Positions 14,101-23,100 of a stretch of 64,000 bases of DNA are shown here, piece after piece; positions within the stretch are counted from its first letter, which is position 1, and each line of letters begins with the position of its first letter. The stretch lies in the NCBI RefSeq assembly GCF_000237925.1, contig NW_017385987.1:682001-746000 (forward strand). Direction: 5' to 3'. The translations under genes were made by a program, and so were the position numbers. Under the pieces are notes generated by a model. The model made no database searches. It was given only the letters and a program-made list of their open reading frames with translations, and was not told the origin of the DNA. Source of the stretch: Schistosoma mansoni (Eukaryota; Platyhelminthes; Trematoda; Strigeidida; Schistosomatidae).

Positions 14101-17100
14101 ATTTCACACTTGATTTTTACTTCGCTTTCACCCCAATCACTCTCTGTTCTCGTTCCCGTCTCTTCAATTTTCTTAACATTCTACCGCCAAACATTTCACT
14201 TTCGATTAATGATACATACTACTTATATCTGTCAACATCAGTAGTACACACCACAATCTGATTAGATTTTTATTCAACTTCTTTGAATTACCCAGATTTG
14301 AATAGTTTCTCTTTTAAATATTCAATAGTTTATAAATTGAAATAATAATTTTTTTTATTTTATTGAAATTTTTCAGGCATATGATTCAGTGACAATATGT
14401 TTTACTAAAGTGGTCAATTTTTCTAATTATTCTAGTCGAATGTGTCCACATAAAATTGTTGATATATTAAATCAAATGTATACACTTTATGATTCAATGA
14501 CTGAATCGCATAATGTTTATAAGGTAAATTTATAATGAATAAATATTGATCATTTTAAATTTATCAGAAGTGGGGCTTGTGGAGATTATGATAATTTTAT
14601 ATAGTTAAAATTATGAGTCATTTGAAGCTAGACCACCATGGAAAACCTGAAGCTCTGAACGGCCATTTCGTCCTGTTGTGGGACTCTTCAGCAGTGCGCG
14701 TCCATGATCCTGCCTCGAAAGATTCAAAGTTAGACATTAACACCGTTGGATGCCGGCTTAGTGTTCTATCGGTTAAGTGCTCGCGCGCGAGACTGATAGG
14801 TTCTGGGTTCGAATCTCGCGAGGTGGGATCGTGGATGCGCATTACTGAGGATTCCCACAATAGGACGAAACGACCATTCAGTGCTTCCAAGTTTTCGATG
14901 GTGATCTAGCTTCAATTGACTCATAATTTTAACTACATTTTTAATTTCTTTATTTTATTTATGTAAATTTGTTCATTGTTTAGTGTAAGATAAAATATTT
15001 AAATAAAGGTGGTTCTTTAAATTGTCGTCTAATTTTTGGAAGCAAGCTCGATTGGGTAAAAACAAAATTTTATCTGTGTAAAACACTTTAATTTTTTTTG
15101 AAAAAACAAACAATGGATTCAAGTCTTATTATGAGCATTGACGTTGGCATATGAATAAATCTAGTTGACTAGTCCCTATGACGAAATGCTCATATTGGCT
15201 CCAATTGCTGACCACTATCTTAGAATATAATTGATGTGTGGGCGAGAATGATAATCATTGATTGTCTGTTTAGTCAGACAGGTGTCAAATGAGTTATATA
15301 TTCCCCTATCCTTATCATTTATTATTATTGATTGATTGTTCATTTGTTATTCGACTGTGTCGGCCTTGGTGTGGAAAGATATTTACGTTCTAGTCAGGCT
15401 AATCACATGTTCTTGATCTGAGTTGTGTTGAAGTCTTGTAGAGTAGACACTGGGAGAGAATATAGTGTAGATATTCGTCTAAGGTAAATTAACGTTCCAT
15501 TCGTGTAAAAAGTAAAACGAACCGTTAAACAATAATTATTTATATGATCTTTGAACTTCATGTCGAAATTTAGAAAATATAAACTTGATTCATGACTGAG
15601 ATTTGAACTGTTCCAGAAGTTGATGGAAAAGGAACAACTTTCAACTCGTTTCAAATAACTTATTGCTTTGTTACTTGCAAAAAATAACAGAAAGTTATTT
15701 CCGTTGGAAATTCAGTCATTTTCATTATTTTTTTATGTGGATCGTTTTTTTAAAAATAACTAAACAAGGGATAGAATCACGACGACTAACAAAAATCTGA
15801 CATTTTAAAATAGAACCGGTATAAGCTTCTGGAGTTCAGACAAATCTTACCACTCCCTTATTTTTACATAATAATGAATAAGATCATATTACTTGCAATT
15901 TTAGATTTAAAAAGTATGCTTGTATTCATGTTTAATAGTCCGAAGAGACCGTAAATGGACCAATTCGTTGTTTCAGAACTTATTTGAAAATGGTTACATT
16001 AAGTTTAGTCGATCCGATCGTTACAAGAATGTAGATGTTGAAATTCTCTGAAATTAATTACTTGGAAATATTTATTTTCATTAGAATGATAAGATTAGAT
16101 TTTTGTTATTAGATTCTACTTAGTCCTGCCAGATATTGCATACCATTAATAAAAACAGCGAAAAACTAGTAACATAAATTGAATACATGAACAAAAGTAC
16201 ATGGAGCGGGGTTAAAACACATGATCAATTGACTGAAGGTCGAACCCTGAAGTCTCAGAACTGAATATTTGTTGAATGGTGATGAGTAGTGTCAGTACAG
16301 TTACTATTATTTTGTGTTGTTCTCAAATAATTGTCCAGTTATGAAGAAACAGTTTTGAAATGTTTAAATTTTTTTCCTAAAATGTATTTCGTATTTTAGT
16401 GTATGAAACCATGATTTTTTCCGAAGGGTGTTCATAAGAACGTTAGTTAAAGTTGATGTAGTTTTTATTAAAACTTTCGAAAAAAATCCGAATAAATAAC
16501 TCTGATTTATCATTATTCTATTTGTTTGTGATGGACAAATCCAGGTAAATAATACAATGAAAGAGTTTATTCACTTAACTGAATGTAAATTTAAAGAAAA
16601 CGGATGTGTCAAAAACCACCAGTATCGGCCTTTTATCGACAGTGAAAAGTTATATCTTAACTTCCGAATTTCGTTAAATCACGAAGGGTAACAATAGCTT
16701 CAATCGACTCATGATCTCAACTATATAAAATTACTAAAATCTCCACAAAACCCCTTTCTGATTATAAGAGATATATTTAGCAATTTCAAATTTTTATAAT
16801 CCACATTACGGAAAGATTTTCATATGCCCATGATAAATCCTAGTAGTATTTTTCATATTTCATAAACTGAATCTGATTCCATTTTTTATTACATAAAAAG
16901 ATTGAAACAATCAATGATAGTTATATGCTAGTATCTGGTGCTCCAAGTCCATCATCTTTCCATTCAGCTCATATAATTGAAATGGCACTAGATATTCTGA
17001 AAGTTACAAAACGACATCTATTTTGGCCTAGTGAAGCTTTATTGGATAATTCAACAGGAACTCAAGATGAACAAAATATACCACTACAATTATACATTGG

Positions 17101-20100
17101 TTGTCATACTGGTCCAATTGTTGCTGGAATTGTTGGATTTAAATCACCAAGATATTGTTTGTTTGGTGATACAGTAAATACTGCAAATAGAATGATGAGT
17201 ACTGGACTCGTAAGTAAGAATTTTTTTTAAACCATATTTAACATAGAAAATTTACCATAAAAGTCCAATTTAGAGAAGGATGAAATATGTAGAAGAGAAA
17301 CTTATGATGTAATCAAGCCCAATCAGTGTTCCCGTAGTCTTTATGATTATAATGCACAAAAAGGTAGAATTAGTAGCAATTACAAAAAATCAACGAACCT
17401 TAGACGTGGTTTGTACGCTTCTGACGAGCTCCATACTAGGACAAATCGGCCGTCTAATGCTTCTAGGTTTTCAGTGGTGGTTAACTAAGATTGGTTCATG
17501 ATTTCAATGAAACCCAGCAATCGTGGCAATCACATAATGATAAGAATAGCTGAAGATTGTGTAAAAAAACGTAGTCATTTGAATGACTAAATCAATAGAA
17601 GATCGAACGTTTATTAATTAATATTGAAATAATTAGACTAGTTATAATGATAGCTGTAAATTAAAGATAAAACCGTGATCAAGTGAATTCATACGAAATG
17701 TTAGTTATCTTATAAAAGTCGATAAATGAAATTGATTCCATATTACCTTTACGTATTATTACTGCCTAGTAAGAGATAAAGGGAGTTTTACCTTTAAAAT
17801 TCTTTTGTTTTAAATAGTTAAAATTCGGTAATCACAGAGCGCTCGTGCGCGAGACTGATAGATTCTGGGTTTGGATCTTGCGAGGCGGCACCGTTTATGC
17901 ACACTGCTAAGGAGTCCCACAATAAGACGAAACCGCCGTCCAGTGCTTCCAAGTTTTCCATGGTGATCTAGCTTCAATTAACTCATGATTTCAACTACAA
18001 AATATAATCATAGGGACTTTATAAAATACTATTTTCATGAAAATCTTGTATTTAAAGAAGTCACTTTAGTAACTAGCTCTCCTCACTTATTTATTTGTTT
18101 ATTTATTTATTAGCCAGATACAGTTCATATTAGTTCGGACTTAGCGAAGAACCTTTTTAAATATCCTTATATTCTGGAATACCGAGGTGAACAAACAATT
18201 AAGGTGAGTATATAGAAAAATGTTTAGATAAATACTTTATTAAGTTTTAAATGAAATAATAAATTTTGGAAAATTAATTATTACTATAATTCCACATGAT
18301 TTAGAAAGAGGCTTTATTGTAGTTTTAGTTAATGAAAACAACCACTTACTGGATTGAAATCATTCAATTAATATTTTCATATTTAGTTTACCCTACAAAA
18401 CATTCTTGTATCATCACCTCTGCTATAATGTAAATAAAATGAAAGAAAACTCGATTGTTATTCTAATAGTTCTGAACTAGATACATCTATATTTGACTAT
18501 TAAGAGTTGGTCTAGTGAAATACCACTTAACTAGGAATCATTCTTGTTGGTAGTTATTATTGAGGTAAATCTGCAATAACAGTAAATATCATCATGAATC
18601 AACGTTTTAGTTAATGAACCTACTTCTGCACTATTGTATTGAACTAGTCAGTGTTGCTAATAAAAAAACATTGATCTACATTTCCTTGATGATTGTTACC
18701 AGCCAATAAAACCATAAAAGCAATTTATTAACTTTTTGTTTATAATACACACTACACAATTAAACAAGTAAAACTAAGTACACGCTGAGTATTAAACAGC
18801 ATAAAATAAGTTCCCTTTATGTATTTCATTATTTAAGATAAATGTATACTTGAAAGTGTGTCTCAAGATGGAATCATATAACACAAACATAAACCTAAAA
18901 ATCACTAACAGCTATTAATATTATAAACAAAGTTTTTATGAATTTATTAGCTCTATTGGAATCTTCGCTACATCATGATACCAATAATCATCCCAAATCA
19001 CCCTAGTATTTATAAGTATGCCAATATCTGTAATAACGTTGATTTTACAATATTATAGGTTGTAATCAGCTAATGAGAACTATTATAACTTGAAAACGCC
19101 AATTGTTATATCTTTTGGCCGAGTGGATGCCCTATTAATGTATAACGTCGTGATAAGACCGCCAATTAGAATACAGTGAATTATCGATCGGACCAGTGAC
19201 ACATAAAACCCGTATGAGCAGTCTAGAGTACTTAGCGGTCCTGCTTCCTGCCTAGCCCAGCCAGTTAAGTCCAGAACACCAATAACAGCCTATGCAATAT
19301 GAATCATTATTCTCAAACATACTCGGTTTATATACCAAACAAACTGACCACATCGAACCATAAAATAGAAAATAACATTTGTACAAGATTCAGCCCAAAG
19401 TGGCTGTGAATGTGGGGAACCGTAATTAATAGACTGGGAATAACTCAAGAATGGTAAATCATGCAGTAATAGTCTATGGGTCAAAGTAAAGCTCATAATG
19501 AAAGGAACATGAATATGAATAGTTAAGTCACTTAACAATTATACAATAAGAAATATACGTATCATATTGGCCCATAAATAGTTCTCAAAAGTTACCATTC
19601 ATAATTCCCTTCGGGATATAACAAGAACCTAAAGTAGTAAAATGAATTTATATTATTGTGTACCAATCTTCATTCTTGATATCTTTGATATAAACGATTC
19701 ATTTACTTGAACGCAATTCACTAGCACAATCCGTTAAACATAAGTAGGATGAATTAAGATTATTTTTCAAGTAGTATTTCTATTTATCTTTTTAGAGATA
19801 TATATATCAGTCTTCATTCAACAATGTCAACGTTCAATGAAATCTTTAATGAGTTTTTTTTATAATATTATTACACAGGGTAAAGGAAAAATGACTACTT
19901 ATTTCGTTAAAGGCCGTAAAGAAAACTTTACCATGACTGATACAACAACTGGAGAAGAGTTAAACTTCCGAAAATTATTAAAAGAAGATATTGAAAATCA
20001 TTGCAGACAAATAAATGAACTAAACTATTCTGATTCAGAAGTTTGTGGTTATCAGAATGGAAATGAATCGAGTTCGACTACGCTTTCTGAAGATGAAACA

Positions 20101-23100
20101 GAAGTTAAAGAAATCCGAAATATTGACAAAACTGAAGAAATAAATTTCAAGACACATGACACTATACTTATTCAAAATAATGTCGCCGCTCAACTTTGTT
20201 TCAACAATAATCAGAATGAACGTCAATTACAGTCTAAAGAAATGGATTATGTGCAATCTAAAGAAAATTTACCAAAATCTAAATCAATAGAACAAAACAG
20301 TAATTTGTCATTTGGTTATTGTATCGTTTATTTTTCACGTCTTTTTTTGTTTTGGTGAACTTTTTATATGAATAAAGACTTTTCGAAAGACTTATTTTGT
20401 CGAAAGATAGAGCTGAAAGTAAGTAAACGTCTTACTTTCCGGGAACTAGTCTTAATGGTCTATACCGTGTTTACTGATCTAGTCGAAAACCATCATAATT
20501 GGATAAATTAATATGATTTTACTCTTGAAACACTCAGCACGGTCCGCATCATATCTGCGACATTCAAGAAACTCATGACCATTTCATCATTTGTTAAATT
20601 AGAGAATTTTTAGCTATCAATTAGCTGTTCATTCAATAATGTTAAATAACACAGTGAGATCAGATTTACTATTAACTATGAAAAAAAAACTGACAAAACA
20701 ATTCGATATTCATAAATCGTTAAAACTAGATTAGATTAATTGCTTTTTAGGTTAAATATGATCTCAAATAAAATTTTTATACTGTGAGATGGTGGAGAAG
20801 ATTTGTAGCTCAGGTTGGTGATTTTAATGGAGTTTTGTTCAATGTGCTGGATGGTTTGGTCATGGAGCTTTCTACCTGCAGTTTGTGCTGATGATGTCGT
20901 TTAGATAAACGATGAAAGCTCCACGACCAAACCATCAAACTCAGAGAATAAAACTCCATTAAAATGCTTATACCGTTTATTTAATATTGTTTCTAATAAT
21001 CAACTAAATTCCTGACTTTATTTAAATTTTTAGATTTGAAATGTAAAAACAAACTAATGAATGAAGATGAACAAGTAGATTTAATGCGATCTTTTAAATC
21101 TTCTAAATCGGTAATATTTCAAAATATTGGTAAGAGAAACTATTTTTATCTTATTCTAATCAACTAAATTATAAACATTTGTATTGATCTGAAATATTTT
21201 TGGAAATTCTTAATAACAAAAAAGTTAAAACTTCATAGAGTTACTGTATATAACGTTTTGTGGTGTTGGTTGCTATGCCAGCTCACATAACTTATCCCAC
21301 CTTCCGACAGTCAAATCTATTCATTCTTCCTGAGCCACATTTTGACTTTGTTAATTAGTCGCTTGACTGGTTTTATATGAGCATATCTGTGTACATTTCT
21401 TATCTTACTTATCACATGTCAGTAACTTATTTTTATTCGGTTACAAATATCGATTAACGCTTGGTTAAATTGAGTTGGTTCACACACTCCTCCGCGCGTC
21501 ATTTTGCTCCGCTCTTTCCTCTTCGCTTTCTTCTCTTCGTTTCTTCAATCGTTTGTCTGGAACAATGATTGTATGAAATATACACATTCAAAATCCATTC
21601 TCGTATTTGACTTATTTAATTCCGTTATTCACAAACGCGATTTAAGTCGATAATTAGATACGAGGGTATCTAGGATGTATATTTCAATTACACGATCAGC
21701 CTGGAGTCAGATATAAGGCCACAAAGGTGCTGAGACCCTCGACAATATCATCCGATCGAATTGAAGTCAAAATAACGGACCACTAAAGTTTGGCTTTTAT
21801 TTTTTAACACACAACAATATTTCAATACATTATTAAGTGATTTAAATGCAAATAACTAAAGAGAGAGAGAGAGATTAGTGTATGAATATTAGAAATGAGA
21901 AAGGTGAGACTATAATTTATGGACGACGTTTTAGCAACTCTAAAATGACCTTGGGATGTCCACCAACTCTCTAGGGTCAAATGAGGGTTTTATATTAGTG
22001 TGAAAAATTAAAATTAGAACCTACAGTTGAACGTTGGGGTTAGGAATTAGATTTAGTGTTTTCATCACGAACTGACATCAGCTATAATGCCAAAATGGTA
22101 CTTAGCCAAATGAGTGAATGAATCTCGTGCCAAAATCCAAGATCTGCTGTATTAAATCCGATTGGTTCGTCCATAAATTAGTCTCGCCATGAGAAATATC
22201 TTTATGTTTTATATTCTTAAATGAAAATTCACGAGAGTGAAACGAATAAACAAATTATTTTAGTCTCCTGGATTTAGATGTTTAGCGCTTCATATACATT
22301 ATAGCAATAGGTATATCTATCTGTGACTAAGTAGGTGAAATGAAAATAATATTAACCATTATGTGACGAAGTACGCATCATAGTTAAGATAAATATTCGT
22401 TTTTCAGGCTTCAATCCATGAATACCTAAAGCTTCTGCTTTGTCAAAGAGTGGGGAACAAATAATCTATGATATTTTTGACCTGATATTGTAAACAACTT
22501 TCATGTGGTTAAGTTGGACGATTAGGGTCACTTAAGTTGGAGGAAGAAAAACGTAGACTAGTAGATGAAAGCAGAGGCAAACAGACCAGAAAGTTTATCT
22601 TTCAAACATATGAAAATTAGATTGTGTATTAAATAAGTTAGTAAAGGCTTAGTTAAATAAACGATCTCCGAATCGCCTCGAACAACTGACCCTTAAGTAC
22701 ACTTAATGTTTGAGGATCTTTGAACTATAAATTTATGGAAAAGTTACATCTTAAAGACAAAATTACTGAATTTCTTGTTTCAAATATCAACGAGGTAACT
22801 GAAATGGTCATTTTTAGTTTGAAATGTGGTTAGTTGAGAGTTTCATGTTGGTATTATGATGATATTCCAGAATTTGTTATTCCGGTTTATCTTAAAATGT
22901 GCATAAACGTTGTATTTTATGAATTCTTCAAATCTAAATGCATTCGAATTTATAGACTGGCTAGATTTTTTAAAATCTAGATATACTTTAGTTTAGAAAA
23001 GATCATATTTAGATAGAATATTTAGATCACAGTGCCTCATCAAATAACTAGTCTCTATCATTTGGAAAAATAAAATCATTATGATGTGGAAATTTTTGTT

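Noticed and set aside
14613-14909. Overlapping 98- and 90-codon ORFs on both strands
   Set aside because: They arise from the inverted SINE pair, whose arms give similar translations on both strands; not genes.
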